From: Oscheius onirici
Lineage: Eukaryota; Nematoda; Chromadorea; Rhabditida; Rhabditidae
NCBI GenBank assembly: GCA_932521025.1
Contig: OW051472.1
Span: forward strand, 8,432,001-8,496,000
Direction of reading: 5' to 3'
DNA length: 64,000 bases
The notes below the pieces were generated by a model. It searched no databases and was not told the origin of the DNA. It saw only the letters and a program-made list of their open reading frames with translations. The translations under genes were made by a program, and so were the position numbers. Below are positions 44,806 through 59,916 of this stretch, piece after piece. Numbering within the stretch: position 1 is the stretch's first letter; every line of letters begins with the position of its first letter.

Positions 44806-45212
44806 CTTCAAATGTGATAATTATAGCAGCCGGTTTCATACGTGTTCTTGTTCAATTACTCTGTTTGTTTTGTATCAACTATCGGGTAGAGAATAAATAT
44901 CAAACTTTATGTCTTCGGAGGAATCGGGCTAGACTTGTACCCTTCTTTGGATTTATTTTTCATCCAAGACTATATTCTTTGTTATGAGGCTTCTCGTATC
45001 TCGCGAGATGTCATTACCGAAGGACAGAAAAGTGACCTTGAAAATAAGATCTCCATGCGCCATCTTCAAAGAAAACATTGGTCAAGAGAGTCTACGTGCT
45101 TTTCGCGATTTGTTTACATGTCAGTTTAGAAAATGAAAAACAATTTTAAGAAAATAGTTTATTGAAGCGTACCTATAGAGCTGGACCGGTATTGACGCTA
45201 TTTACATAGAAT
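44806..45212. other. Intergenic, no gene seen
   Basis: Between convergent genes for the Ly6-like protein and the aminotransferase. Contains AATAAATA (44891) that could serve as poly-A signal of the Ly6-like gene. Confidence 0.4.
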
Positions 45213-46566
45213 TTAGATGTTGCTTCGGATGTTTCGGATGGCCTCGTCGAAAGCCTTGGCCACGTATTCGACATTCTTCGTGTTCAGTCCACAGATGTTG
45301 ATTCGTCCGTCCTTCAGCAAGAAGACCTTGTGGTGCTTGTACAGATGCTCAACCTGAGCAGCAGTCAGTCCCGTGAAGCTGAAGAGTCCAATCTGCTTGG
45401 TGATGTGCTCCCAGTTGCCAGGAGTTCCGAGCGCTTCCAGATGACTGCGGAGAGCGGCTCTCATCTCACGGATCCTAGTCGACATGGTCTGGATGCACTC
45501 GTGCCATTGCTGACGAAGTTGGGCGTCAGTCAGAACCATGTGGACGATGCGGGCACCATGACTGGGAGGATTCGACCAGTTGGCACGGACGACCAGAGAC
45601 ATCTGCGACTTGATGCCGTCGAAACAGGCCGGGCTCTTGACTACAATCGTCAGGTTTCCAATACGCTCGTCTATAAAAAATTAAATGAAAAGGGAAAAGA
45701 AAGTAAATTCACTGTAGAGGCCAAAGTTCTTGGCAAAAGACTGAGCAATGACACATTCGAGTCCCTGCTCGATAAAGTAGCGAATGGCCCAGGCATCGGC
45801 ATCCGGGTCTCCCGAGGCGAATCCTTGGTAGGCAATGTCGAAGAAGGTCAGCAGATTGCGCTGCTTGACTACCTCGGCAATTTTCTTCCATTCCTCCTGG
45901 GTCGGATCCATTCCGGTCGGATTGTGAGCACAGCCGTGAAGAATGACGACAGACTTTTCCGGAGCAGCGGACAAATCCTTCACGAGTTGCTCAATGTCGA
46001 CCCGATTGTGAACAGTGTCGTAGTACTTGTAGTCGTTGATCGAGGTGAAGCCGGCCGTTTTGAACACCAATTTGTGATTTCCCCTAAAAGACAAATTTCA
46101 ATGGATGGAAAGAAGAAGAACAAACCAGGTAGGATTGCTGATGTAGACCGTTTTGATGCCGAGAACTCGAGCCATGAACTCGGCTCCCATTCGAAGAGAT
46201 CCAGTTCCGGAGAGACATTGAATTCCGAGGGTACGTCCTTCCCTGATGGCAGGCGAGTCAGCTCCGAGAAGAAGTTCAGTGGCGGCCTTGGCAAAGGGCT
46301 CGAATCCGAGAACGGGGAGGTATTCGTGGTTGAGAGTATCGTCAGAGGCAAGACGTTTTTCGGCTTCACGAACTACAGGCAGCACCCATGGCTTGGCCTC
46401 CTCTGTGCGGTAGGCTATAAGTTCATTTGGTTAAAAGTTCAAGGACAGTAGACATACCTCCTATGGTCAAGTTGACTTTCCTCGGATCCGTCTCATTCAT
46501 GAAGAGATTGTTCATATGGAAGACCTCAATCGGCGGGGCAACGGGAATACCATCGAAGAAGGACAT
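45213..46566 (-). CDS. got-1: Cytosolic aspartate aminotransferase
   Basis: PLP enzyme that interconverts aspartate + 2-oxoglutarate and oxaloacetate + glutamate; part of the malate-aspartate shuttle. Exons 46566-46458, 46414-46126, 46083-45713 and 45670-45213; phases close, 408 residues. No mitochondrial leader (starts MSFFDGIPVAPPIEVFHMNN). NLTIGAYRTEEAKPW, GIQCLSGTGSLRMGAEF (PLP phosphate contacts), HGCAHNPTGMDPT, FFDIAYQGFASGD and SQSFAKNFGLY-type AQSFAKNFGLY with the Schiff-base lysine K251 are all present, as is the substrate arginine region INICGLN. A TTTTCAG acceptor 27 nt before the ATG suggests trans-splicing. Strong codon bias leaves a long antisense ORF, which is not a gene. Confidence 0.95.
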
Positions 46567-47633
46567 CTTGACCGGTCGACTGTATTGGACAATCTGAAAA
46601 TGGGGCGAGTTAATAAAGAGAGAGCAAGGATGTTGTAACTGGAGAAGCGAAGTAGACGAGTGGTTTAGTCGGAGTCACAAGTTTGAAGCGGCCAAAATCG
46701 ACTCTTACAATAGTAGAATTTAAAAAACAACATAATTATAACATAATTAGTCTCAAGAAAGACAGAGAGTCAGAGAGTGAAATCGAGCGACTGATAGTGA
46801 TATCACTAGAGTCCTCTGGCCAAGTGTCTGGCAAAAGGCCCAATTCTCAGGAAATATCAATAATCGAAATGGGTTGACGTGCAAACGAGGACAATTGTTT
46901 GTTGGAGAGAGAGGTGGGTCCCATCGACAGAGGGCAGAGATGCATGGATGGGCGGCGGCAAAAACAGCTTTTGAACTCAGTCGCGTGGGGTGACCGACTC
47001 TCTTATCGAGGCCAGATTCCGAGAATAGATTTCGCTGAAAATGGGAGGAAACGGGGGACAGTAGAGAGTAGCACTAGTGTAAACAGAACAGGTGGCAAAG
47101 AGCATGGAGGGAATATGTGGCAAAACAGGTATGTAGTTTTGCATGGGAGTGAAGCCAGCCAATCAACAGCTTCTTCCTCTCTCTCTCTATTTTTCAGAGG
47201 ACAGAGTATAGTCGATGCCTGTTGGTGAAAGAGGGTTTACGGAATCAATAGAAGAGATCGGCTTATGGATTGTGCGCCTGACAGCAAGTTAATCTGTGGA
47301 AGTTTTGCCATTTTGCCACCGAATTCCAATAGAACTCTGTTTTCAAACAGTTCCGCTATTATTAGAGACGAGACTCTGTGAGCATTTATTTGCTTTTGGT
47401 ATTGCCCGGTTCCATTCGCCAAAGTTTCTGCGCTTCATTCAGGTAAAACATAGCCTGTCTTTTTTCCCAAACAGAATTTATTTTCGTAGTTCTACCAATA
47501 TTTTCACCTTAATGTCAAATGACCCAAAGCCTTCCCAACTTATTCAAAATAGACGGAATATTTTCAAAAAAAACCGGTCTCGATAAGATTTTCTTCAAAC
47601 TAAACTACTCACCTAACGAATGAAAATTTTCAG
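46567..47633. other. Intergenic between divergent genes
   Basis: Presumed promoters of got-1 and aak-2. Rich in GAGAGAG tracts; no gene seen. Confidence 0.4.
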
Positions 47634-50399
<2,766 letters not shown>

Positions 50400-50804
50400 C
50401 TACTCTTCTCTTTTGTGACAGTTTTCCGGTTAGCTAGAACCCTGTAAAAATCGTACATGTATCATCATCCTATTTGTGAATTTGTCCGTCGCGGCCGACA
50501 ATCCGTTTGACCATCGCGACTATTGTAAATAGACCGATTTCCGAGATATAAACATCCTGTTTTTCACTTTCCTTTCTCGCAGAAAAACGAATGTATATTC
50601 CGACAGAGACTCCGCCCCGTAAACTCCAAAAATGAGTAATCAGAAGAGAGACATACGGTTCGAGGAGGGTGTAGAGGACCAGAGTCTGCCCTGTGTATAA
50701 AAGGTCCCTTGTCCGTATTCTCTCTCGTACTTTTCCAGAGCCACTCGCATATTTATAGCTAATCTTTCAGAGGGTCTTCGTCTCGTGACTCGGCTTCTCA
50801 AAAG
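50400..50804. other. aak-2 3' region and transporter promoter
   Basis: 3' UTR of aak-2 followed by a TATAAAAGG (50696) and a CTTTCAG acceptor (50764-50770) 34 nt before the next start codon. No gene in between. Confidence 0.4.
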
Positions 50805-53800
50805 ATGACTGACGGTGTCGAGCTGAAGAGCTTCGCGAGCAACGACAATTTTGTCCAAGTTGACAATGCTTCTCCGGAACCTATGGATGTCGAAAAGGAT
50901 GAGGTTGGTATATAGTTGAAATCTTTTTTTCCTTTCTTTCATCTACCTCCCACTAAAGCGCAATGTGCCGTAGAGTCCGTGACCTTGAAGTCAGAGGTGA
51001 CAGGAAATATCCAGTCAAAAGATTAGGTGTCAATTCCGTTTTGATGAAAGACTTTGTAGAGACAGCAGTCAAGAAATTAGTTGGGTTGCATCATAATTCA
51101 AAATTTTCATTCAGTCGAAAGCGGGTAACTTCCATGGGACGGTGAAAAGTATAGCAGACGGCTGGTTCTTTAAGAAAACAGTTTGGAAATGAAGTAGCTA
51201 GAACCAGGCCTTATCGAAACCTTGTAGCCTATCAGTCACAACCCGTTAATGGTCCATTAGCTACCAGTCGTAAAGATGGACATCGAATGGATAGTACAAC
51301 TTGCCACTCTCTCCCACAGCCTATGACCAACTGACTATAAACAAAAAGTCTTGACTCATTCGCGTCAGTCACTGTCTACGGGAACGACTCGTAACCTTTT
51401 TGCCTAAAGTGCAAGTTTAGCCATCTGTCCTCTTTTTATCGCGAACAATCTATTGCTCCAACATATTCATTGGTGTGAAAGTCGGCAAGATTGCCGATGT
51501 TATATACACATACGTGTCAAGAGAAAACATTATAGGCCTCACCAAAATGACCATCAAATTTTGGTTCCGCGCGCCAAAACTATTTTTCACTAATTTTCTG
51601 CTTTTTGTCAATGTGTTTCTTCTATTGTAGCATACGGGTACAATCCTTGATACTGAAACAAAAAAAACTGGTAAAAATTTTGAAGATCATTTTGGCGAGA
51701 CCTATAAATCACATATGAAATTCGGGGCCTAGGCAACGCACAAGTTTCGTGTTGAGTCACACTTTTTGTTGGTTCGTGCACATTCGAGACAAGCAGTCTT
51801 TGCACTTATCAGTCTCTTCCCTTCTCTCCCTCTATCGAAACAGTGTGTTCCTAAAAGATCAATGGCAGTGGGTGTGATCGGGGCATGCGCCATCAGCTGA
51901 GTGACCTGGCCTGGACGTCGCTCACAGCTGTTCGTGCCCTTTGTTTTGCGTCCACAAGAGACTACAGCCTCACTTTTGATTCTTTGACATCTCTAGGTCA
52001 AAAATCTATTGTGTCCAGGCAACAAATGTGTGTTTATGCGCGGCTTTCCATGTTTTCAGTCGACGTTCGAGCCATGTTGTTCTATGAGATTTCCCGCTCG
52101 AGCGAGACAGTGCTCCTCCCTATGTTTATTAGGCGTCATTTGGTTCCATCCTCGTGCATAAAATAGCAAGGCCGCTCTCCTCCGAAAAAAAAGAGCTATT
52201 CAAGTCGTTGCTTTGTGTCTTTTCCTCTTTGATTAATACCGCTCGCGATTCTATCTGCAGACAGAGTTCACTTCGCACCGCGGAATGATTAATTGCTCGC
52301 CTCGTCTTATCGCCCAAAAGAACTTGACTATCAACCTTGAAAACTGTCTTTCTTTTGACCCAAGTGGCTTTCCTAGACTCTTATTGTAATTTGATCCCAG
52401 TTTACAGCTCCCTTAGTCGTGAGGCGTCAGTATACTTCCTTGACCCTTCTCTCAATACGAAATCTGACGTATCCAGAGTTGATGGGCAGCTGTTCAATTA
52501 TGTCGGCTCATCCTTTTTGTCTATCTTTTTAGTCCAAACTAGCAGCTGTCCGACTCCTAAATGTTTTTATTCTGCTCGTTCAAGTAGTCATAGAGCGGCT
52601 CATTATGTCCCTCGGCTATACATCCCCCTCGTCACATTTCATCACATTCGTCAGAGCTATTAGCTCCCACGGTTACGCAGTTTGTTCAAATGCTGAATCG
52701 GTCTGTGAGCCAGCCTGTGCGGTGCCTTTCATTTCTCGGCTTGGCTTTTGTGACCAATATAAAGCGGGAGGGCACAGTTCGTGGGACTCATGGATATATA
52801 AACTCTCTGCAAGAAATCATGCCACTCTCTCTTGGCTTTCTTGACCAGCTTTCCCTTTTCAATCTAAAAGCAGCAAAATCTCCTCGCTTTCCCGTTTCCC
52901 CCATTCTCGAACTCATTTTGACCTTTCCTCTTCGCCGCGTCGATATTCCCACCTTCCCCACTTACTTCAACATTCCTTTTCTCAAAAAGTTAAAATTTTA
53001 AAAGATTTATTTTAAAAGCACTCTTCCCCTTGCTCTTTTTTCTTTTCTTGAGAACCAAAAACCTTTGTCCCCTCGTGTCTGGCTCCAGGCTTATCTTACC
53101 CCTCGCCTCCTTTCACAAAACGATTTATCGTCTCCAAAGGTTCTTGCTATCGGTCATCTCCCCCTCAGTCTCCTTGTTTTCGATATTTTTGGTCTGCCAA
53201 ATGACGTCGATTGAATGTTTTCGACCTTGAGGCTATTAACGTGGTCTGTTGACTGCTCCGAGAGCCCACTCTTCCCATTTGACCACATTGTCATCAATCA
53301 AACTGTTTTATGATGGATTGGACCGGCGATTGACTTTTCCCAGTGAGACGGACAGTTTTACGACTCGAAACTGCCGTGTTGTCATCTCAAAGGCTTTCCC
53401 CGGACAGCGCTTGATCTCGCTGCTCGGAAGCCAATTAGTTCCAATATGTTCTCTTGGCTGGCCATTCTCACGAGATTACTACGCTCTTCTTCCACTCAGA
53501 ACTAGCCCTTTCGAGGAAAATCTTGATTACCAGGCTTTCAATACACTTTTTTTCCACATCTCCTGTAATATAACTAGTTCAGATGACGGGTCCCCCTGCC
53601 GGAGGTGGAGGAAATGGCAAGCTCGTCCCGATGCCTCCCGACGGCGGATGGGGATGGGTTGTCGTCATCGGATCCTTTTTCGTTCACGTCTTCGCCGATG
53701 GATTCGTCTATTCGTTCGGAGTCCTGGCCGACCACCTCATGCTCGTAAGTTGCTGACTTTTTGTCTTGCATTTCGTCCCAAAACTGATAGTCTTATCTCC

Positions 53801-55704
53801 CGGAGAAAAGCCTCTTGTTAACAAGAGTTCCTTTCGGGCGATTTGGGAAGATTAGTCGTTGGAAAATGTTGCGAAGAAGAAGATTTTAGGAATTCGGTTC
53901 GGATAATGCCACGTGTGCCATCATTGTGTCCATGTTGACTGGCCTGACTCTTGGAAGTGGACCCGTAGCTTCGGCTATCTGTAACAAGTACGGATGTCGA
54001 GTAACCACAATTCTCGGAAGTATCATAGCTTTTGTCGGGTACTAATCTATCAATCGAACAAAATCGAATAAGTAATTCAGATGTACGATGGCCTACTTCG
54101 GAACCTCGATGTTCCAGATGATCATTTCCGTCGGAGTCGTCATGGGAATCGGTTTCGGTCTGATGTACTGTCCTGCCATTGTCATCGTCACCATGTACTT
54201 TGAAAAGTGAGTTAAAAGCATCTCTTTTACGATTTCTTTCTTCAGATATCGCTCGCTTGCCACAGGAGTTGCCGTCGCTGGAGCTGGAGTCGGAACTGTC
54301 CTCTTCTCTCCCATCAATGCCTACCTTATCCTGCACTACGGCTGGCGATCTGTCTTTTTGGCCTTCCTCGGAGTTCTCGTTCTCTGTGCCATTTGTGGAG
54401 CCACTTTCCGTCCTCTGCCTTTCCGCGAGGTCACCGAGGAAGAAGAACAAGCGGAGCGCGAGGAACTGAAAAAGGCTCAAGAGGAAGAGGTCAAGGCTCC
54501 CGAGAACACGACGCTGCTTGTTCCGGAAGACCGTAGGACTCGAACCAAGTCGACCAGTTCTCACACCTCGGAACACGGTTCTCTCCGAATGGCCAAGTCT
54601 CTCAACGCTGTCGGCTCTGACAGCGAGTCTCATCCTCGTAGCCGAACTGGAACTATCACCGAGAAGGAGAGTGGCTTCTTGAACAGGAAGGACGTCTTCT
54701 ACACCGGATCCATCACCAACGTCGCCGAGTTCAAGGAAGATCCGGACAAATACAGGTTTGTACATTCTGAAATTCATATGAATATCATGTTTAGATCTAC
54801 TGGTTCTCTGCACAAAAAGTCTGTGGCCAGTGCTTTCTCGACCGGAAAGTTGGATCAGCTCCGTGAAGCTAGCGAGGAAACTGAGGATACGAGTGAGAAC
54901 GTCGAGGGACGAAACATGTTCAAGTAAGAATCTCTTCTAGATTTTTAATGTGGTTTTTTTGTTCAGGACCATCTCCAAGATGCTCTCCCTTTCTCTTCTT
55001 CTCGATCCCGTCTTCCTTCTCTTCGCCATCTCGAATCTTCTGACTTCCGTCGGATTCAACTCTCCTCTCTACTTTCTTCCTCTCCACGCCAAAAATGGCC
55101 TCGGTCTTTCGGAGCAGCAGTCGGCCATGTCTCTCACCACTTTCGGTTCGTTTTTTTCTATTTTTCCTCTCAAAGCAAATATTTCAGGTATCCTGAACAC
55201 CGTCGGTCGTGTCGTCTTCGGAATCATCGGTGATCGCAAACTGCCCCTTCCCAACGGATGGGGAGAGGATACTGCTCGCAACCGTCTCTGGATCTACATT
55301 ATTTCCCTGTCCGTCTGCGGAATTCTGACCACCTTCTCATTCTTAGCCAACAGTTTCGAAGCTCTCTGCATCTATGCCGGAGTCTTCGGCTTCTCCATCT
55401 CTTCCTACATCTGTCTGACCAGTGTTATTCTCGTCGATCTGTTGGGTCTGGAGAAGCTCACCAACGCTTTCGGTCTTCTCCTTCTTTGGCAGGGAATCGG
55501 TACCATCTTCGGTCCTCCGATCGCCGGATATCTCGTCGATTGGACTGGAACTTACACTTGGGCTTTTGTCTTCTGTGGCGTTAACCTCTTGGTGAGACAA
55601 TTTATCAACTAACTCAAATAATCTTCCAGATCTCTGGTGTAATGTTGTTCGTGGTGCCTCACTTCCAGCACAAGGCCAAGCTGGCTAAGTTGGACGAAAT
55701 CTGA
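50805..55704 (+). CDS. Monocarboxylate transporter (SLC16/MCT family)
   Basis: Twelve-helix proton-linked carrier of lactate, pyruvate or related acids. Exons 50805-50903, 53583-53744, 53890-54038, 54081-54206, 54246-54755, 54795-54923, 54967-55145, 55188-55591 and 55630-55704; phases close, 610 residues, or 577 if translation starts at the second exon's own ATG (53583). The MCT signature PPDGGWGWVVV opens helix 1. AGVGTVLFSPINAYL and YRSLATGVAVAGAG match helices 4-5. A 140-residue charged loop (EEEQAEREELKKAQ; SHTSEHGSLRMAKS) separates the halves, and helix 7 begins KMLSLSLLLDPVFLL. GDRKLPLPNG and LTNAFGLLLLWQGIGTIFGP are typical. The first exon (MTDGVELKSFASND) is separated by a 2.68-kb intron and could be an alternative start. 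Substrate cannot be told. Confidence 0.92.
51532..51705. mobile_element. MITE-like element in the transporter's first intron
   Basis: ATAGGCCTCACCAAAATGAC (51532) is mirrored by ATTTTGGCGAGACCTAT ending at 51705, with about 32-bp arms and TA on both flanks. Non-coding centre. Confidence 0.65.
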
Positions 55705-56037
55705 AGCATTTCCCTCACTCTCGAAAGTTCAACATATCTCCTTCCTCCTCGATTCTTTATTCCATTTCTACGGGACTTTCCGCTTTTCACTTGCCCTTAG
55801 GCATCTTTCCATGTCTCCTCGAAACAATGACAAATTTTCCAAAAATTATCGAGAATATTACGGTGCCACAAATTTTTGTCTTTTATTACAGAGAATCTTA
55901 TGAATTGTTAAAGATTTGTATTGTTCACAGAGAGAACGATGAAAAACCTCACAATCGATGTCCATTGTTACTGTTAAAATTCCCACGAAAGACCTTCATA
56001 AAAGCCCGAGTCACATGTCTTCTTCTCTTCATCTCCG
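55705..56037. other. 3' region of the transporter gene
   Basis: Pyrimidine-rich 3' UTR and promoter of the next gene; no ORF supported. Confidence 0.35.
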
Positions 56038-56525
56038 ATGGCACCAGGCAAGCTTTCTCCGGCTGTCCGAACTCTTCTCGTTTGTTTGATCAGTGAGAAT
56101 CTGGATGCGTTCAAGACGGAGAGTATTGTAAGAGAGTCGCCTGCAATAGAATCGCTCATATTCAGCAAAGAACTGGAGAAATTTTGTCCTTTGCTCTTTC
56201 CCTCAAAGGATACAATATTTTGCCCTCTCTCATCATCGCCTTCTTCGTTCGATTTCAGAGATTCATTTTTGACGGCAAGATTGAGAGAACTCTCATTAAG
56301 CCGGGAACTCGGGAACCTTTGCGGAAGATTTTCCGAGAATGGGACAACAGATGGACTGACTGTGTGGATCGACTGTTCAAACATAAGACTTCAGGTAATG
56401 AGAAATATACAAGACATATTGTAGATTTAGCGGGAATAAAATTTATGAAGTCTTCTGCTCAGCAAGATTCCCCTTATGATGACAAGAGATTCTACTTTTT
56501 GAGGAATTTGGGTGAGAAGGAGTAG
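56038..56525 (+). CDS. Small orphan protein (149 residues)
   Basis: Exons 56038-56127 (MAPGKLSPAVRTLLVCLISE) and 56166-56525, joined in phase 0 across a 38-nt intron (GTAAG..ATATTCAG). The second exon reads QRTGEILSFALSLKGYNILP, then FDGKIERTLIKPGTREPLRK and REWDNRWTDCVDRLFKH, a basic, probably helical sequence with one mildly hydrophobic stretch (ILPSLIIAFFVRF). No domain recognised. The codon composition and clean splice support expression. Confidence 0.5.
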
Positions 56526-56814
56526 AGTTCCAAGCACAAAATGAGTATTTTAGTCAGGGAAGGGACTGTACCGAGGGTGAATATATGTACAATTGACTCG
56601 GGAACAGTTCCTCTTCTTCCGTTCTCGACCGAACCAACGTACGACGCGGAAAGAAACTTTTGGTATCTACCACAGTCTACAATGTCTATCGGTAGTCAGT
56701 AAACCGTTTGAAATGCGCGATAGCTCAATTGTACCATCATTGACTCAATCAAAGGCACTCTCTTTCTGACCTCTTTCTCTTACAAAACCACAACTGCAAT
56801 CCACACGAACACAT
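56526..56814. other. Intergenic, no gene seen
   Basis: Short spacer between convergent genes. Confidence 0.35.
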
Positions 56815-57517
56815 TCATTTTTTCTTCTGTTCAGACTCAATTTTCGAGTCCATCTTCGGCTTGTTTTCTGCTTCAGCTGGCTGCTGCGATTTGGCGGCTT
56901 CAGTGCTCAGTGGAGTCACACTCGAATCGTCTTTCTTCTCTTCCTTTTCTCGCTCGGCTTCTCCACCTTCTTCGACTGGAGCTTCCTGACCGATTCCTTC
57001 TTCTGCTGAGTCTCATTTTTCTTCTTTCACCGCACAAAGAAGACGGCCAGACCGATTCCGACGCCGATGAGGATAAGAAGAACGAAGACGATTGGCACGA
57101 CGATGGCTACTACAGGAACACCGCTCTTTTTCTCCTTGTCCCCGCTTTCGCGAAATTCGAAGAAGCGACTGCGATCCTGGGACTGGACAAGAACCACTGA
57201 AAGATGGAAGAGTTCTTTGAGAAAGAGGAAAATATGGTATCAATAAAGACGGCCTTATTTCCGAGTCGAAAGAGTCCGTATTGATGGAATCCTGTAATTG
57301 TGGTTTTTTGCTGACTTCGCGGAAGGGGTTCTTCCGATGTAAACTCAACTCAAGTTTTTTCCAGTTCGAAAGAAATTTTCTCCGTCTCAAATGAAGAGTA
57401 ACTGAAAGCACATTCGTCGAGACAAGTGGAATTCGTGACTTGAACGAGTGACGAATTTTTTGCCTCTTCTGAGCATTGTCGGTCCGACCACTTCTTACTA
57501 CGGATAAACATGGTCAT
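56815..57517 (-). CDS. Single-pass membrane protein with acidic cytoplasmic tail (5' end uncertain)
   Basis: Three exons can be joined: about 57517-57403 (MTMFIRSKKWSDRQCSEEAK, ending CLDECAF), 57196-57053 and 57005-56815. The middle exon reads VLVQSQDRSRFFEFRESGDK and then a membrane helix VPVVAIVVPIVFVLLILIGV. The last gives a charged tail (EEGGEAEREKEEKKDDSS..KIESEQKKK). The two 3' junctions close in phase 1 with a 47-nt intron. The alternative is an unspliced reading that stops right after the helix at GLAVFFVR. The upstream exons and signal peptide could not be fixed. Function unknown; the topology suggests a type I surface protein. Confidence 0.45.
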
Positions 57518-57768
57518 TTGACCATTCACACCATCAGCTGCTGCCAACTTGTAAATTCGCAAGAATTGCAGTGGTCAAAATGTTTGCTTTCATGTCATCT
57601 GGAGCGCCAAAAACGCGGCACAAAGGGCCAGTTGACAAGATAAACAGAGCACAAATAGGCGGTTTTGACGTCTGGTCCGCCCATCGGAATGATCATCGGG
57701 ATACATTGCATGCGCATTAGACACACTTCTCACTCTCTGTTCTTTCTTATATCATTCTCATTACAGGA

Positions 57769-59807
57769 ATGCTGCTATTCCTCACAACTTTCAATTTTTT
57801 TGCAGCAGCTGCTGGTGTTCAGAAAGAGGCAAGTTTGACCGTTTCTCTCATTCAAATCCTGTTTCAGACAAGTCTAAATGTTCCATTCAACGAACTCTAT
57901 CCAATGAATCCATACGACTCAGTCAGTGTCCAGTTAGTTCGATCGAAAAGACAGTGCTGTGCCATGTGTCAGTCAGCTGGTAGCTGTAATTGTGGTGGTT
58001 GTCCAATGCCGGCAGCTCCACTTCCAGCTCCTGCTCCTGCTGCTCCTTCAGTATTTTCTCAAAACCATTTTTTTGTTCATGCACTCTTTCAGTTTGCCTG
58101 TCCTGACCGCTGCCAGCCAATGTGTACGCGAAGCTGCGTCATGGGTACTGTAAGTTTTTCTCTCGGACTTCCCAAAAAAAGTGTAGTTTTCTTGCATTGA
58201 TCGCTGCATGCCGGACTGTCTCCCAACGTGTGTAGAGCAAGTCACGGTAAGTGTGTACTTTATGCCATTGACTACCCGGAACCGGTCATGCGGACTTCCG
58301 CAAAGTTTCAAGAGTGACCGGACCTTTATAGGTACGCCAAAATTGTGTGAGTTCTTGTATGCCGCAATGTCTTCCCAATTGCGTCAATGGTGTTCAGGCA
58401 AGCTCTTTTTTTTACTGAAGAAGTCAATGACAATATAGATCCAAGTGCAGCAGAGCTGTGTGAAACAATGTATGCCAGCATGTCAGCCAATGTGTATCCG
58501 ACAAGTCTATCCGACCTGTCCAGACAGCTGTATGCCAAGTTGTGCTCCGACCTGTTTCTCGGTATCCAATTATACAATTTGGATAGTCACTATTCAGCCT
58601 CCTCCACCTCCCCCTCCGCCACCACCTCCTCCCAGACCTACTTGCGTCTCTCCTTGCATGCCCAGGTTATTTTTCCTCTTACAGTTTCTAACAGTATCTT
58701 TAGCTGTCAACCGATGTGTGTCGAAGCAGTCACTTGTAGTACTTGCACCAATAACTGTCCTTCCATCTGCCAGTAAGCAAAAAAAAATTCTTTTCTAACG
58801 GTTTCAGACAAAATACATGCATAGATGCATGCATGCCGAGATGTCTTCCAACGTGTCTTCAAGCAGTTCAGGTAACTCCTATGCTCCACACTTTCAAATT
58901 AATGTAGGTCCGAGTTCGAGCTTGTGATTCTGCCTGTATGCCAAGGTTTGTCCAATTGAGCTTACGAGAACGAAGAAATGTTTCAGCTGTGAGCAGGTCT
59001 GTGTCGCCAACATCCAATCGTGTCCGATGCAGTGTCGTCCGATGTGTACCAGTGCTTGTGTGGCTCAGGTTGGACCCCTCGTTTTCATGACAACATTTTT
59101 TTTCAGTTCGCCGCTGTCCCTGCTCCAACATGCTCTTCGAGCTGTATGCCGTCTTGTACGCCATGTACTTTGTTGTTCCTAAAAAAAAATCTCAAAATTT
59201 AGCATGTATGCAACAAGTCTGTCCTCAGCAGTGTCTTCCGATGTGTACCAACGCCTGCGTCAACCAGTTCAGTGTACAGATGGCTCCTGCTCCGATGGCA
59301 GCTCCTCCACCTCCTCCTCCACCGCCACCACCTCCGCCTCCTCATCATCCTCCCACCTGCATCCCACAGTGCATCCCTCAGTGCCTTCCAAGCTGCTTGA
59401 AACAACGTAAACGAGCTTTCAGAACCAGAGCATGAATTTATCTTTCTCCTATCTAATAAACCTAATATTTGCATGGAGTGACCTCTAACTGTTTTTTGTG
59501 AGCCAACTTTTCAGATTCTGAAGTCACAGTCACGTGTGGAAAGCCTTGTCTCTGTCCTGCGGGATACGTGCAGTGTGCTCCGGACACTTGCTGTCTAAAA
59601 TACAAAAATATGGCGAAGAAGTTCCGCAAGGCGAAAAAGATTGGAATTTTGAGGAGCCCGGCTATGAACGTGACACTGAATGACGCAGAGAATATGACTG
59701 AGGTAACTGTGCTTTCTTTGCTAAGCGGATCTTTTAAGGACCCTTTAATGGACGAGCCGATCGACTATCAAGCACTAAAAGAGGAAATGGCCACAGCTCA
59801 GCCGTAA
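57769..59807 (+). CDS. Secreted Cys- and Pro-rich repeat protein
   Basis: Signal peptide MLLFLTTFNFFAAAAGVQ; SL acceptor CATTACAG 1 nt before GAATG. Exons: 57769-57828, 57868-58050, 58093-58149, 58187-58246, 58332-58397, 58439-58561, 58598-58665, 58704-58772, 58808-58871, 58908-58945, 58987-59068, 59107-59164, 59203-59406 and 59515-59807; phases close, 474 residues. The first intron is optional because the frame stays open through it. The protein consists of about ten C-x3-C-x3-C units (CIDRCMPDCLPTCV, CVSSCMPQCLPNCV, CEQVCVANIQSC) interrupted by proline runs (PPPPPPPPP twice). It ends with CGKPCLCPAGYVQCAPDTCC and a basic tail. If exon 13 reads through, translation stops at 59435, and an AATAAA follows at 59455. 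Likely an extracellular matrix or cuticle/eggshell component; that is inference. Confidence 0.8.
58398..58438 (+). other. GC-AG intron
   Basis: The 41-nt intron starts CAG|GCAAGC and ends ATATAG. Reading through meets TGA within eight codons, and the only nearby GT (GTGTTC, 58390) gives the wrong frame for the Cys repeats. The GC donor is therefore required by the protein sequence. Confidence 0.75.
59455..59460 (+). terminator. Poly-A signal AATAAA inside the last intron
   Basis: Located 20 bp after the alternative stop at 59435 and upstream of the splice acceptor at 59514. It would terminate a short isoform. Confidence 0.5.
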
Positions 59808-59916
59808 CACGGGATTCTCACTTAATTTATTTATTGTCTGTACAAAATTTTAGAGAGTTCTCTCACAGTGAGATAGTCAAAAAGTCTTTTATTACAGCTT
59901 TCTACAATGATCCCGT

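Noticed and set aside
45330..46451. A 373-codon plus-strand ORF
   Set aside because: It lies exactly opposite the exons of the aspartate aminotransferase; codon bias in the real gene leaves the antisense frame open. No domain and no splice logic.
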